From NCBI GenBank assembly GCA_009760855.2, contig WPIO01000048.1:2143001-2207000 (forward strand): 64,000 nt of DNA. Reading direction: 5' to 3'. Below are positions 32,540 through 38,702 of the stretch, piece after piece; positions within the stretch are counted from its first letter, which is position 1; each line of letters opens with the position of its first letter. Source of the DNA: Cristatella mucedo. Taxonomy: Eukaryota; Bryozoa; Phylactolaemata; Cristatellidae. A program made the position numbers and the translations under genes. The notes beneath the pieces are model-generated. The model was given only the letters and a program-made list of their open reading frames with translations, searched no databases and was not told the origin of the DNA.

Positions 32540-34508
32540 CGTGTGTGTGTGTGTGTGTGCGTGTGTGTGTGTGTGTGCGTGTGTGTGCGCGCATGTGTGT
32601 GTGTGTGTGCGTGTGTCTGTGTGTGTGTGTGTGTGTTTGTGTGTGTCTATCTGTGTGTGTGTGTGTGTGTCTCTGTGTGTGCGTGCGTGCGTGGGGGGGG
32701 GCACAAGTGTGTGTGCTGCCGCTGCGGTTGCAACTGCTTTCTTTAATTACCGAATGCAAAAGGGTGGGGTTTGGCCGGTTGTTCTGCACAAGGGTACCTT
32801 GACTTGCCCGCAGCATCATGCCACAGCAAAAGTTGTTGCTCGACTGACAGGCACCTTTCTTTTGCATCGAAAGCTTACCTCATGTTTTTTGCGTTGAGGG
32901 CAAGCCTCGGATTTGGTTATCTTGAGATTTTTTTCCGATTGCAGATTTTTTTTGGATTCATCCGTACATTTTTCAGGTCAAGGAGGTAGCGGTTCAGGCT
33001 AATGCCCATAGTTTCATCAGTCAGTTCCCTGACGGCTACAACACCGTCGTCGGGGAGCACGGTGTCATGCTCTCTGGAGGTCAAAAGCAGCGCATCGCCA
33101 TCGCCAGAGCTCTCATCAAGAACCCCTCGATCCTCATACTGGACGAGGCCACGAGGTAGGCTTCTCAGCCTGTCACTCTCGTCCTTAACTCATCTGAGCA
33201 TGGGGCAAAGGCATCATTATGTACAGTTTACTATTGGACATCGGCATCGGCGCTGTCGGATGTTTCATTATGTCATTTCATTATGTCATTGACCGCCTGC
33301 ATTCTCACTGGCCGTTGGCTTGCAAATATGATGGTAACGTCTCGTCCTCGTCGGCTGGTCCGATATTTTGCCCCAGCTCGATTAAGGATTCTGTAACGTT
33401 GTACTGGCAGCTGCGCATTTCATGTGCATTTCATTTTTTAGCATCGAGCTCACACGAGCGCTGCTTTTCTTTCACGTGCCTGCTCTCTGGTACGTCCTGA
33501 GCAGGCCAAAGAAATTATTGGACGGTAAAAATAATAATGATACGACATTTGTATAGCGCCCTTGGAGAACCGAATCTCTTTCTAGGCGCTTTACAGATGC
33601 TGTATAGAAGGCATTACTAAATGATTGATGGTAACATCCACGAGAAGCAGGCATAGTATAAGCAGGTACATGTACACAAAGAACAAACCATAAAGCTCTG
33701 AAAGATTTTATTCAAATCACTTGTTACGGTGTGATCGTGAGGTGGCCAAGAGTAATTTTGTGTGCCCTTTTTAGCCAAAATTGCAAAAGCAGAAAAGAGC
33801 ATAACGTCTGGAAGCTGTTTATCTTGTATTTTCCGTAGTGGTTAAGGTGCTCGCCCCGATCAAGGTATGGCCGAGGTCGTGGGCTCGAGCCTCGTGGCTA
33901 TTTGAAGCACCTGAATAGAATAGATTTAGTTCTCTTAGGATGCTATACAAATGGATATACATTCTTGTGTATCCTGTAGCTACGAGCCTCCCTCTTCACT
34001 TCTGCTTGCGCTTGCTTGGTGCTGCTGCAATAGCCGCCGCAGCACACAGCGTATGCTTGCAGCGGTGGCAGCACTGCTTCTATGTTAGCTTGCCAGCCGA
34101 AGGTGTGACCGGTGTGTTCTGTTCGCCTTCGCCTTTAGTGCACTCGATGCCGAGTCGGAGCGAGCCGTGCAGGATGCTCTGGAGCGTGTCATCCGCGGCC
34201 GCACAGTGCTCGTTATAGCCCACCGGCTGAGCACGGTGAGGGGCGCACACTTGATCGCCGTGGTTGACAATGGCAAGATCGTTGAGGTGAGCTTTCAGTG
34301 CTGTTTGTCGTGTGTGTGCGCTTTGCGAGCTATGTACAATTTTGATCGAAGCTGTCGCTCCCATATATGTGTGTGTGCAAAATTATGGGCTTGGCTATTG
34401 CAGATGGGCAATCATGAGACATTGTCGAGCAAGAAAGGGTCTTATTGGAAACTGACGCGACAGCAGCAGTCTGGTGGAGCTGAGGAACGTAAAGGATTCT
34501 TCGGTTGA
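4080..34508 (+). CDS. ABCB8: Mitochondrial ABC half-transporter ABCB8, 15 exons, 5'-incomplete
   Basis: Joined exons: 4080-4259, 5278-5423, 5607-5682, 5837-5977, 6167-6252, 10691-10788, 15841-15946, 16062-16134, 16519-16647, 19998-20070, 26459-26592, 32146-32217, 32977-33155, 34139-34286, 34404-34508. All introns are GT-AG, all phases match, and they give 581 codons and a stop. Residues 1-345 are a type-I ABC exporter membrane domain (blocks [43 protein letters not shown]). Residues 346-581 are the nucleotide-binding domain: Walker A GLSGGGKST (365-373), Q-loop Q414, signature LSGGQ (470-474), Walker B ILILDE (490-495), D-loop SALD, H-loop His526. The order and wording match animal ABCB8, an inner-mitochondrial-membrane half-transporter that works as a dimer and is linked to the mitochondrial K-ATP channel and iron export. 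All catalytic motifs are intact, so the gene looks functional. About 130-150 N-terminal residues are missing and should lie upstream of base 1. ABCB10 is the main alternative, but the residue pattern favours ABCB8. Confidence 0.93.
4630..4835 (-). mobile_element. tRNA-derived SINE-like element (type C)
   Basis: On the minus strand a tRNA-like head carries a B-box (gggttcgagtcct) preceded by gataaggcacgagc. A body of about 150 bases follows that does not match the other two SINE groups here. It lies in the ABCB8 intron between exons a and b. No second copy was seen in the window. Confidence 0.45.
5040..5180 (+). repeat. CT-rich microsatellite in ABCB8 intron
   Basis: Imperfect (CTCTCC/TCTGTC)n polypyrimidine block about 100 bases before exon b. 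Reading frames across it are repeat translation, not genes. Confidence 0.85.
5278..5423 (+). CDS. ABCB8: ABCB8 exon b
   Basis: Encodes [20 protein letters not shown] and on to RTGEIVSR, the block containing the conserved GERMA motif and the first intracellular coupling region. The acceptor is tcgatag|GCT and the donor AGTCG|gtgtgc. It ends two bases into an Arg codon that the next exon completes. Confidence 0.9.
5607..5682 (+). CDS. ABCB8: ABCB8 exon c
   Basis: Encodes [13 protein letters not shown] and [10 protein letters not shown], nearly the same as ABCB8 of other animals. The acceptor is gtcgcag|G and the donor CAG|gtacgg. Confidence 0.92.
5837..5977 (+). CDS. ABCB8: ABCB8 exon d
   Basis: Encodes 47 residues: a hydrophobic helix pair ([28 protein letters not shown]) and then [13 protein letters not shown]. 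The acceptor is gatttcag|ATC and the donor CAG|gtgggt, both phase 0. Confidence 0.92.
6167..6252 (+). CDS. ABCB8: ABCB8 exon e
   Basis: Encodes [20 protein letters not shown] and on to DKES. The [12 protein letters not shown] block is a hallmark of the ABCB exporter family. The acceptor is ttgtag|GTC and the donor GA|gtgagt, phase 2. A 4.4-kb repeat-filled intron follows. Confidence 0.92.
6735..6878 (-). mobile_element. SINE type B (tRNA head, L2-like tail)
   Basis: On the minus strand: agtggttaaggt, then cgccccgatcaagg, ...gaggtc and a degenerate B-box, followed by a tail with gattcagttctctt...gctatacaaatg, which matches the 3' end of family-A L2. It abuts the L2 at 6884. Confidence 0.65.
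6884..7792 (+). mobile_element. 5'-truncated L2 (family A)
   Basis: Starts at [13 protein letters not shown]. It runs through [46 protein letters not shown] and [12 protein letters not shown] to the 3' UTR, hairpin and (ATT)n. It lies in the intron between ABCB8 exons e and f. Confidence 0.9.
8195..8300 (+). repeat. Dispersed repeat, copy 1
   Basis: About 100 bases that match 10180-10275 (shared words: agagcatgca, aatttgagag, tatggt, cgtgagct). The pair may be two copies of an unidentified element. They flank the SINE/Tc1 block. Confidence 0.5.
8380..8540 (+). mobile_element. SINE type A (tRNA-derived)
   Basis: B-box gggttcgaatccc with an upstream A-box-like segment, then the shared body (gggtgatcctttattgcc, tggtgatagccgtaaaggctc) and the ending gttgaatcagc. 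At least six other copies lie in this window. Confidence 0.75.
8660..8746 (+). repeat. (GT)n / (GC) microsatellite
   Basis: Alternating purine-pyrimidine tract, mostly GT with a GCGCGC core, potentially Z-DNA forming. Confidence 0.9.
8860..9960 (+). pseudogene. Tc1-like (mariner superfamily) transposase remnant
   Basis: In shifting frames it encodes a helix-turn-helix part ([20 protein letters not shown]), then [21 protein letters not shown] (equivalent to W..VLWSDES.F...G..G) and an overlapping GG.S.MVWG-like patch. After an L2-tail insertion it continues [18 protein letters not shown], the diagnostic Tc1 DDE-region motif. Many stops make it non-functional. The terminal inverted repeats could not be defined by eye. 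Confidence 0.82.
9645..9722 (+). mobile_element. L2 3'-tail insertion inside the Tc1 remnant
   Basis: Only the last 70 or so bases of a family-A L2: gcaaatgtaaagtgcctaga, the hairpin, gggcgctatatcaa and (TTA)n. It cuts the transposase between its WG and SPDLNPIE parts. Confidence 0.82.
10180..10275 (+). repeat. Dispersed repeat, copy 2
   Basis: Partner of 8195-8300. The open frames around it resemble no family I know. Confidence 0.5.
10691..10788 (+). CDS. ABCB8: ABCB8 exon f
   Basis: Encodes [17 protein letters not shown] and [20 protein letters not shown] is a near-identical ABCB8 block. The acceptor is gtctatag|A, which completes the Glu codon of exon e. The donor is AACG|gtaagc, phase 1. 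Confidence 0.9.
11460..11964 (-). mobile_element. Old L2 fragment (3' part)
   Basis: Minus-strand L2 3' UTR and thumb region ([15 protein letters not shown]). It is strongly diverged and is continued beyond a SINE at 12106. Confidence 0.7.
11965..12105 (-). mobile_element. SINE type B inserted in old L2
   Basis: Minus-strand tRNA-like head (gcttgcctttaacga-type A region, gtgggctcaagc B-box) and an L2-like tail ending gctatacaaatgac. The L2 reading continues on both sides (aggtacaac... / gtgtgtcatc), which shows it is an insertion. Confidence 0.65.
12106..12512 (-). mobile_element. Old L2 fragment (RT core)
   Basis: Continuation of 11460-11964 on the minus strand: the region equivalent to FYADDTQ, GVPQGS, and back to the [10 protein letters not shown] and NHST positions, heavily mutated. 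Confidence 0.7.
12530..13541 (+). mobile_element. L2 fragment in inverse orientation, both ends truncated
   Basis: Begins at [18 protein letters not shown], passes GSVLG, the [10 protein letters not shown]-equivalent and the thumb region, and stops at the position equal to PDLTT without 3' UTR or tail. It separates two minus-strand halves of an older L2. Confidence 0.8.
13543..14426 (-). mobile_element. Old L2 fragment (endonuclease to linker)
   Basis: Minus strand. At 13830-13960 it encodes the linker words DGLWPTAD and [11 protein letters not shown], comparable with 140-230 of this window. At 14200-14400 it encodes [20 protein letters not shown], the GDFN-type motif of the apurinic endonuclease. 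Confidence 0.7.
14427..14765 (-). mobile_element. L2 3' UTR fragments inserted in the endonuclease region
   Basis: Two adjoining minus-strand L2 3' ends (a short tail at 14427-14470 and a fuller one from 14474) with (AAT)n starts, agagaa hairpin arms and the cagtgtcagca 3' UTR words. Confidence 0.75.
14766..15035 (-). mobile_element. Old L2 fragment (endonuclease N-terminal part)
   Basis: The minus strand encodes [16 protein letters not shown], equivalent to the TETWL motif of L2/CR1 endonucleases. It is probably the 5' remainder of the same copy as 13543-14426. Confidence 0.6.
15036..15840. other. Intronic DNA with poly-C/poly-G runs
   Basis: C11 near 15261 and G11 near 15309 flank a short segment. 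The rest up to exon g matches nothing I recognise. Open frames here lack any family similarity. Confidence 0.4.
15841..15946 (+). CDS. ABCB8: ABCB8 exon g
   Basis: Encodes [20 protein letters not shown] and [15 protein letters not shown], covering the fifth membrane helix and the coupling loop before the sixth. The acceptor is ttcttgcag|GC and the donor CG|gtagag. Confidence 0.93.
16062..16134 (+). CDS. ABCB8: ABCB8 exon h
   Basis: Encodes [20 protein letters not shown] followed by RVFE, the sixth helix leading into the nucleotide-binding domain. The acceptor is gtttccag|G and the donor GAG|gtgaga. The preceding intron is only 115 bases. Confidence 0.93.
16519..16647 (+). CDS. ABCB8: ABCB8 exon i
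   Basis: Encodes [12 protein letters not shown] to [19 protein letters not shown], the linker and first strands of the ATPase domain, including the aromatic A-loop residue in FTYPSRP. The acceptor is ttgctag|TAT and the donor AAG|gtatgc. Confidence 0.9.
16648..18119. other. Unassigned intron sequence
   Basis: First part of the intron between ABCB8 exons i and j. I saw no coding, RNA or repeat signal. Confidence 0.4.
18120..18310 (+). mobile_element. Degraded L2 fragment
   Basis: Words equal to tatgggaaaaccaagtgt and the [11 protein letters not shown] region, with many changes. It is broken by a minus-strand SINE and continues at 18590. Confidence 0.65.
18381..18548 (-). mobile_element. SINE type A
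   Basis: The minus-strand B-box reads gggttcgaatcctg. The body contains gggcgatcctttattgctgc and ggctcttctgtcaatatac, ending gctgttgaatc. It is inserted in an L2 fragment. Confidence 0.78.
18590..18939 (+). mobile_element. Degraded L2 fragment (thumb to 3' UTR)
   Basis: Equivalent to [10 protein letters not shown] through [12 protein letters not shown] and NSLP to the cacctatt 3' UTR position. Confidence 0.7.
18849..18910 (+). repeat. 62-bp duplicated segment, copy 1
   Basis: Matches 19162-19223 at 61 of 62 positions by direct comparison. It lies within old L2 sequence on the left side of a SINE. Confidence 0.85.
18940..19113 (-). mobile_element. SINE type A
   Basis: Same family and orientation as 18381-18548: B-box gggttcgaatcctac, body gggcaatccttaattg, end taaatcagct. 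Confidence 0.78.
19162..19223 (+). repeat. 62-bp duplicated segment, copy 2
   Basis: Second copy, with a single g-to-a difference in the last ten bases. Confidence 0.85.
19998..20070 (+). CDS. ABCB8: ABCB8 exon j (Walker A first half)
   Basis: Encodes [20 protein letters not shown] then LSGG. It ends one base into the last Gly codon of the Walker A motif (donor GGTG|gtaagt). The acceptor is gtcgtag|GTT. The motif is finished by an exon 6.4 kb away. Confidence 0.9.
20928..22026 (+). mobile_element. 5'-truncated L2 (family A)
   Basis: Starts at [20 protein letters not shown], is well preserved through [20 protein letters not shown] and the thumb, and ends with the hairpin and (ATT)n-like tail. 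One frameshift near 21340. It lies in the intron between ABCB8 exons j and k. Confidence 0.92.
22265..23333 (-). mobile_element. LINE family B, 3' part
   Basis: On the minus strand: [14 protein letters not shown] at the upstream side, then thumb sequence ([18 protein letters not shown]) and a 3' UTR like that of 2917-3393. The upstream half continues at 24866. Confidence 0.82.
23334..24865 (-). mobile_element. L2 family A nested in LINE family B, with TSD
   Basis: Minus strand: [58 protein letters not shown] and [15 protein letters not shown] are in one open frame for 243 codons, then thumb, 3' UTR and (ATT)n at 23334. CTGAC at 23329-23333 and 24866-24870 is a 5-bp target-site duplication. 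The RT catalytic YADD is present, but the element is 5'-truncated. Confidence 0.9.
24866..25630 (-). mobile_element. LINE family B, RT part
   Basis: Minus strand: [53 protein letters not shown] and [11 protein letters not shown], after which family A interrupts. GVPQGS and the [YF]A[DE]-type site identify reverse transcriptase. The sequence is diverged with stops. Confidence 0.85.
25820..25985 (-). mobile_element. L2 3'-end fragment
   Basis: Minus-strand family-A hairpin and 3' UTR with an AT-rich (ATT)n-like start. Confidence 0.8.
26030..26120. repeat. AT-rich low-complexity tract
   Basis: Imperfect TA repeats (tatatatgtaatataaatat) upstream of ABCB8 exon k. Confidence 0.7.
26330..26405 (-). 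mobile_element. tRNA-like SINE head
   Basis: The minus strand reads like a tRNA gene half with a B-box-like gtgggttcaactacc. It ends about 55 bases before ABCB8 exon k. It is too degenerate for a functional tRNA. Confidence 0.45.
26459..26592 (+). CDS. ABCB8: ABCB8 exon k (Walker A second half to Q-loop)
   Basis: Encodes [20 protein letters not shown] to [12 protein letters not shown]. It completes Walker A (GLSGGGKST) and ends with the Q-loop Gln. The acceptor is tgtctag|GT and the donor CAG|gtgagc. A tRNA-like SINE head lies immediately upstream at 26330-26405. Confidence 0.93.
27213..27288 (+). repeat. (AC)n microsatellite
   Basis: About 38 uninterrupted AC units, followed by a short CAC/CCA-rich stretch, in the intron between exons k and l. 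Confidence 0.95.
28680..29290 (+). mobile_element. Degraded L2 fragment
   Basis: Equivalent to [20 protein letters not shown] at the start and NLKSFGDR near 29185. A (CT)n tract sits at 29030-29070. It is old. Confidence 0.65.
29030..29070 (+). repeat. (CT)n microsatellite
   Basis: About 20 CT units inside the L2 fragment. Confidence 0.9.
29300..30617 (-). mobile_element. L2 fragment (3' UTR to RT)
   Basis: The minus strand starts with the (AAT)n and hairpin side at 29300, passes the thumb ([20 protein letters not shown]) and reaches the RT core ([18 protein letters not shown]). Split by a SINE. Confidence 0.8.
30618..30777 (+). mobile_element. SINE type A inserted in L2
   Basis: Head gttaaggtgctcgctcttcacg, B-box gggttcgagtcctg, body gggcgatcctttattaccca and end gctgttgaatcagct. 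The L2 sentence tagtgtc / aaatgctgcc resumes on either side. This is the best-preserved type A copy here. Confidence 0.82.
30778..31270 (-). mobile_element. L2 fragment (RT N-terminal side and linker)
   Basis: Continues 29300-30617 towards its 5' part: words for LSAAFD, NHST, QSGF and LERVVADQL, then sequence shared with 51625-52230. Confidence 0.65.
31688..31726 (+). repeat. (CA)n microsatellite
   Basis: About 19 CA units in the ABCB8 intron. Confidence 0.92.
32146..32217 (+). CDS. ABCB8: ABCB8 exon l (short)
   Basis: A 24-codon exon encoding [16 protein letters not shown] then RPTATDEE, which joins the Q-loop to the helical subdomain. It is too short to form a long reading frame of its own. 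It was found by looking for the missing EPVLFG block between exons k and m. The acceptor is taatttag|GAA and the donor GAG|gtaagg, both phase 0. Confidence 0.9.
32282..32697 (+). repeat. GT-rich block with about 82-bp higher-order repeat
   Basis: Over 400 bases of (GT)n. A distinctive unit (tctgcgtatgtctatgtg then gcgtgcgtgcctgcatg) recurs from 32321 and 32403, and partly from 32483. It starts 65 bases after the donor of ABCB8 exon l. Long open frames on both strands here are repeat translation. Confidence 0.9.
32977..33155 (+). CDS. ABCB8: ABCB8 exon m (signature and Walker B)
   Basis: Encodes [16 protein letters not shown] to [15 protein letters not shown] and ILILDEAT. It carries the ABC signature and the Walker B motif with the catalytic Glu. 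The acceptor is tttttcag|GTC and the donor ACGAG|gtaggc. Confidence 0.95.
33531..33650 (-). mobile_element. L2 3'-end fragment
   Basis: Minus-strand tail: aataatgatacgacatttg, hairpin arm gaatctctttctaggcgcttt. It lies in the intron between ABCB8 exons m and n. Confidence 0.7.
33836..33962 (+). mobile_element. SINE type B
   Basis: Head gtggttaaggtgctcgcccc, B-box gggctcgagcctcg, then the L2-like tail gatttagttctcttagg and gctatacaaatg. It is the clearest type B copy. Confidence 0.72.
34139..34286 (+). CDS. ABCB8: ABCB8 exon n (D-loop and H-loop)
   Basis: Encodes [18 protein letters not shown] to [15 protein letters not shown] and VDNGKIVE. The H-loop His is in IAHRLS. The acceptor is gcctttag|T and the donor GAG|gtgagc. 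Confidence 0.95.
34404..34508 (+). CDS. ABCB8: ABCB8 terminal coding exon
   Basis: Encodes [20 protein letters not shown], then [14 protein letters not shown] and TGA. This is the usual G.H.ELL...G.Y..L..RQ ending of ABCB proteins, with a short polar tail. The acceptor is ctattgcag|ATG. I saw no clear AATAAA in the next several hundred bases, so the 3' UTR end is unknown. Confidence 0.9.
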   Translation: MGNHETLSSKKGSYWKLTRQQQSGGAEERKGFFG

Positions 34509-36071
34509 CTTCGTGTTGTACATGAGCTTTGATTATGCAAAGATCGAGTGTACTAGTATCGTGACAATATAGGAACAGTGGCTTGTATTGTATCACCATC
34601 ATGGCCGATGCTTACATGGCATGCAAATTGGATATCGTAAATCATATGATGAAATGTCCTCTCAAGAATGGTCAGTGGATGCTGGATGACACGTATCAAT
34701 TGGCAATATCATGACGACATTACGATTTTTGGTATTAGACAGAAATTATGTACCGTTAATCGAAACCCACGAGTCGATATAAACACTGCCATAATCGGCC
34801 AATGCTGCTGTGTGAGCAAATATTCTAGCATATGCAACGAGAGTTTCTCAGATAGGCTGGCTCATCTCACGCCGGCTCACACCTATTGCACTAAGATTGG
34901 TTTTTAGGTGCTAAGTCGTGTTCAGGATTAGGTGGAACTGTGAAAGCTACAAAGTAAAACTGTTAAGCGTGTACACACTGCCTCTGTATGTCTGGTGGCA
35001 ACCATAGGCGTCCGTCATTAGTCTACGATCTTGTGTGCCAAACTGTGAAGGCAGGTTGGTGTTTCTGGATATTAGAAGTGATTAACGCACGATTTTAGCA
35101 CTTTGACAATCGATGCATGCCTTACTTAATAAGCTGTTAGACTCCGTTGGTTTACACAATCGCAGTACTCCTTGAGCTTACCTATTTTTCTTGTCGGTTA
35201 CTTTCTTGCTGCAAAGTGGTCTATGTGCAAGGCGACAGCAGCAGCAGTCATGGGCAGGCTTTTGCCAGGTTGTGACAGTGATTAAGGTTACTGACCACAC
35301 GCCAGAGAAAGAGACAGATGGATCTAGTTTATCTCTCATCATTCTTATACGATATCTGTGGATGCACTAAAACTAGCTCAGCAGTTTTAGTGTCACCATG
35401 AATGCCACTCATTAGCATTATATTCTGCAACTGTGTGGAAAAGGGAAGGGTACTATTTACCGATGTCTATGTGCAAGACGTTTTCCATGCAATGCTGGAC
35501 ATGCAGTCGGGCCAAGGATTATCTAGTTAAATGATGATGCCAATGCTAAGAAGTGAGGCCGCTGACTGGGAAGAACGGTCTGCCTTAAAGTTATCTCATA
35601 GCTCATAGGTTCTACTATTGCACTTGTAATCATGCTCTCAATGGCCGAAAACTTGGGTATGCAAAGACCCTGCTTGTGACATGTCTATTGTCATCGGCTT
35701 TCTGAATACAATTGTGACACGATATTATACAATAGGCTAGCAGTGGCCACCTTATTCTTAACTTGGCTGTTAGGTATCCTTCCACGATAACTGATAACTA
35801 GATCTTACCCTTACCTAAAGGAGAACCGATTTTTCCAATTCACGCCCAACTTGATTTTGTCTAGAGTGGTTTAAATAGTACGTTTTGCAAGTCACAGTAA
35901 ATTTTTCTATTATTTGGACTAGTTGCTTTATTATAAACGTAGCTAGGCTGCTAGGTCTGGTGGCGCCCGTAAACCTGACATACAGGTTTGGTGATTGCAT
36001 TTTGGAGGCTGAATCCTTCGGGTTGTGGTCGTACCCGTAGCTTTGTTGCGATTGCTGACAGCTTGGTTATA
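34509..36071. other. Unassigned DNA downstream of ABCB8
   Basis: Probably contains the ABCB8 3' UTR. No coding or repeat family recognised. Confidence 0.4.
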
Positions 36072-36130
36072 AAAAAAATAATACATTTGTGTAGCACCTT
36101 CAGAGAACTCAGTTCATTTCTAGGCACTGT
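36072..36130 (-). mobile_element. Short L2 or SINE-B tail
   Basis: aataatacatttgtgtagc followed by agagaactcag and ctaggcac, the minus-strand terminal hairpin of L2. Confidence 0.55.
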
Positions 36131-36390
36131 GCATGAAGCAATAGACACGTTCACGTATCTAGGCATTCAAACAAATAGATCCCCTCAGCCGTCATATTGT
36201 AGTTCTTCCGAGGCTCCCTAGGGGAATGCTCGTAGGGGATCATTACATAGAATAGGCAGCCCATGCTCTTCACGGTGCGTCCATCACAGCTTCAGGCTGG
36301 GCTGCTGTTCTTCATTTACAAGTGGTGAGAGTTCAGCACTCCTGCATTTCTCACCGGAGCATAAGAAGGCAGGGTTAGCAAGACGTAACA

Positions 36391-36404
36391 GGGGGGGGGG
36401 GGGT
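36391..36404 (+). repeat. Poly-G run
   Basis: About 13 consecutive G. Confidence 0.9.
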
Positions 36405-36639
36405 TTATGCTTAGAGGGTAGCCAAAAGAATGATTCATGTAGAAAATCGGGGTCGGTTGGTGAATCCTAGCACTGCCTAAAGCTAACGTACAGGGCATAG
36501 AGGTCAAAATGCAGCTGCCACCAGGACATACCAGTTAGGAAAGAAACCGTGAACCGAGGTTTTGTGGATTACCAACAAAACAGCTGGGCTACACGGACAG
36601 ATCTCACTGGGCAGCCACAAGCATGACTCCAAAGAATTC

Positions 36640-36736
36640 CCATCCCTTAGCAGCAAATGTAAAGCGCCTAGAGAGAGATTAAGTTCTCTGAGGGCGCTTG
36701 CTTTATCAAGTGCATTATTATTATTATTATTATTAT
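36640..36736 (+). mobile_element. L2 3'-tail fragment
   Basis: gcaaatgtaaagcgcctaga, the hairpin, gggcgcttgctttatcaag and (ATT)n. Only the last 90 bases of the element are present. Confidence 0.85.
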
Positions 36737-38344
36737 GGCTAAGCATTCACACGCGGACAATTTTGATGGACAAATGTTCATATACAAAACGGTAGCCAGT
36801 AAGGAGCAATCAACAGTGCTGGTGTAAAAGAAATGCACTTAAGTGGTTCGCTATGAGCTAAAGTAGCCTGACCTTATGCGCTGCACCAGGTCGTCTCTCA
36901 CCTGTTCTCCGTGCTTGGTAAGCCATTTCCTCATAGGAGCTCTTTGGGTAGAGCTCTTTCACGAAGGCACGACTTTGCAAGCGCATGTAACTGGGCTAGC
37001 TGCTCACGGAAAGCATAGCAATGTAACCAGGATGCGTACTATCAGGAAGAATATAAGACTAACATTGCAATCACGAGTTTTGAGTGTTCTATTGAAAGAC
37101 GAGCTCAGTGGCATCGCTTGCCTGTGCATCGTTGCTTGCCAACAGGCTATGGCTAGTGCCTATTGATCTGATTGATCTACAAATAAACCACCAGCTTGAT
37201 TCGAACTCCTGACCTAACCCTTAACATTGACCACGAGGCCACCGGAAGGACCCAAAGGTAATTGTATAGTCTTATTCACACAATTGACTCGTGCGAACTG
37301 AATGGGCCTAGTTGCAGCACGGTTCCGCGTTGCAGCGTTACCCTAAGAGTTGTGCTGGCCACTGCCAACTGACCCCAAAGAATAAAACAGCCAATTGTCG
37401 CCAAAAGGCCAAGCGGATCATTTAATTGCTCGAAAGCACCTGGTTATAATGGTGAATGTTTGAACAGTTGGTTGCTAGAAGGTATGAACAGCCAGGTACC
37501 AAAATATCATAACAGAATTCAACTTATGCATCTTGACGACATCTCATACCTATTGAAAACCTTGTTTTGCTGGTTTAAGTGAGGTATTTTGCTTTGGTTG
37601 CCTCTTGCTTTTTATTGTTTTTTCCTGAGCGAATGGTGGAAATCCGTCACGTGACTGCACGGTGATTGATGGCAGCATGATGTTCCGAGTCTGATGGTCA
37701 TAAAGCATCTTACTTGAAGAAGGATTGTCTGAAGAAGGCAAGCGATCATTAAGTTATATCTTTGCTTTGACCTGCTTGCACGACGTGTTTCTTTAAGATG
37801 GCTCTATGTGCATAATTACAGAAAAGCTTTACCCACTTACAGTGCTAGGCAGCCATACAGCAAGCAAGTTTTTTTGGCTGGTTTGATAAATCGCATTCGC
37901 ACGACGGGGTCATACTGAGAGAGGGACTTTACTGCACACCGTTATTCCTTCCAATTTCCTAGGCCTGTAGCTTAGTCCTCGTTTGAGTGTGGTATACTAT
38001 GCATGATAGAAGAGCTATGCTGGATGACCCTCCACCCTACTTTGTGAGACACTGTGACGTGTAGGTGTTATAGCGGCACGACCGAGTACTTTTTAGAAGG
38101 CTGAAGGCCAGATGCCTAGCTGCTTGGATGCCTTCTTATCTACTTTGTTTGTCGCATCCTGCCGATCAGCTGCCTGCATCGGTCGGCAGCACCTGATGCC
38201 GCCCGATGATAGGCGATTTTGCACCTGATGATGGGCGATTCTGCATGCGACAAAACGTCCTCGTGCTGAAAATGAACAGTTGGTCCCAGCAGACGCGAAC
38301 TTCGTCCCTCCTTCTTTACGGTCCACACTCTTACCACCAGCATT
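36737..38344. other. Intergenic DNA with one tRNA-like patch
   Basis: Mostly without recognisable content. The minus strand at 37175-37245 has a tRNA-like pattern with ggagttcgaatc (B-box) and tggcctcgtgg (A-box), possibly a SINE head. Confidence 0.35.
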
Positions 38345-38702
38345 GGAGAGAACATTCTGCGACAAGGGGTCACTTTGGGTGCACATGAACTGAAAGCGCG
38401 ATCGCCAGAAGACGTCAATTTAGTGCGAGAGACGGCGAGAAGACTAGATGCTGAAGAGCGAAAGGTTCGGAAGCACACTAGAGATTGGAGGGTGTCTGAT
38501 AGCGTCGCTGTAGATATGCTAAACGAACCAATCTTGAAGGTAATTTCTTGGAACTTGAGTGTGACACTGGGATTCCCATAGCTATTGGGTTGGTTTTTTG
38601 TCATCATTAAGCTTAGGAAAGTCGGTGACCATCCGTGTTTGAATGTCGCCGGTGCAGGCTGAAAGGTAATCAAACGAGTCGGATACTAAGCATGGTTAGA
38701 CG
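38345..38702 (-). mobile_element. Old L2 fragment, left of the solo LTR
   Basis: Minus-strand L2 thumb and KLERL/NDDK region, diverged. It breaks at 38702 at the position equal to the DDTQ codons and resumes at 40182. Confidence 0.72.

Noticed and set aside
32239-32897. 187- and 204-codon Cys/Val frames and their His/Thr counterparts on the other strand
   Set aside because: Translation of GT/CA repeats, open in all frames.
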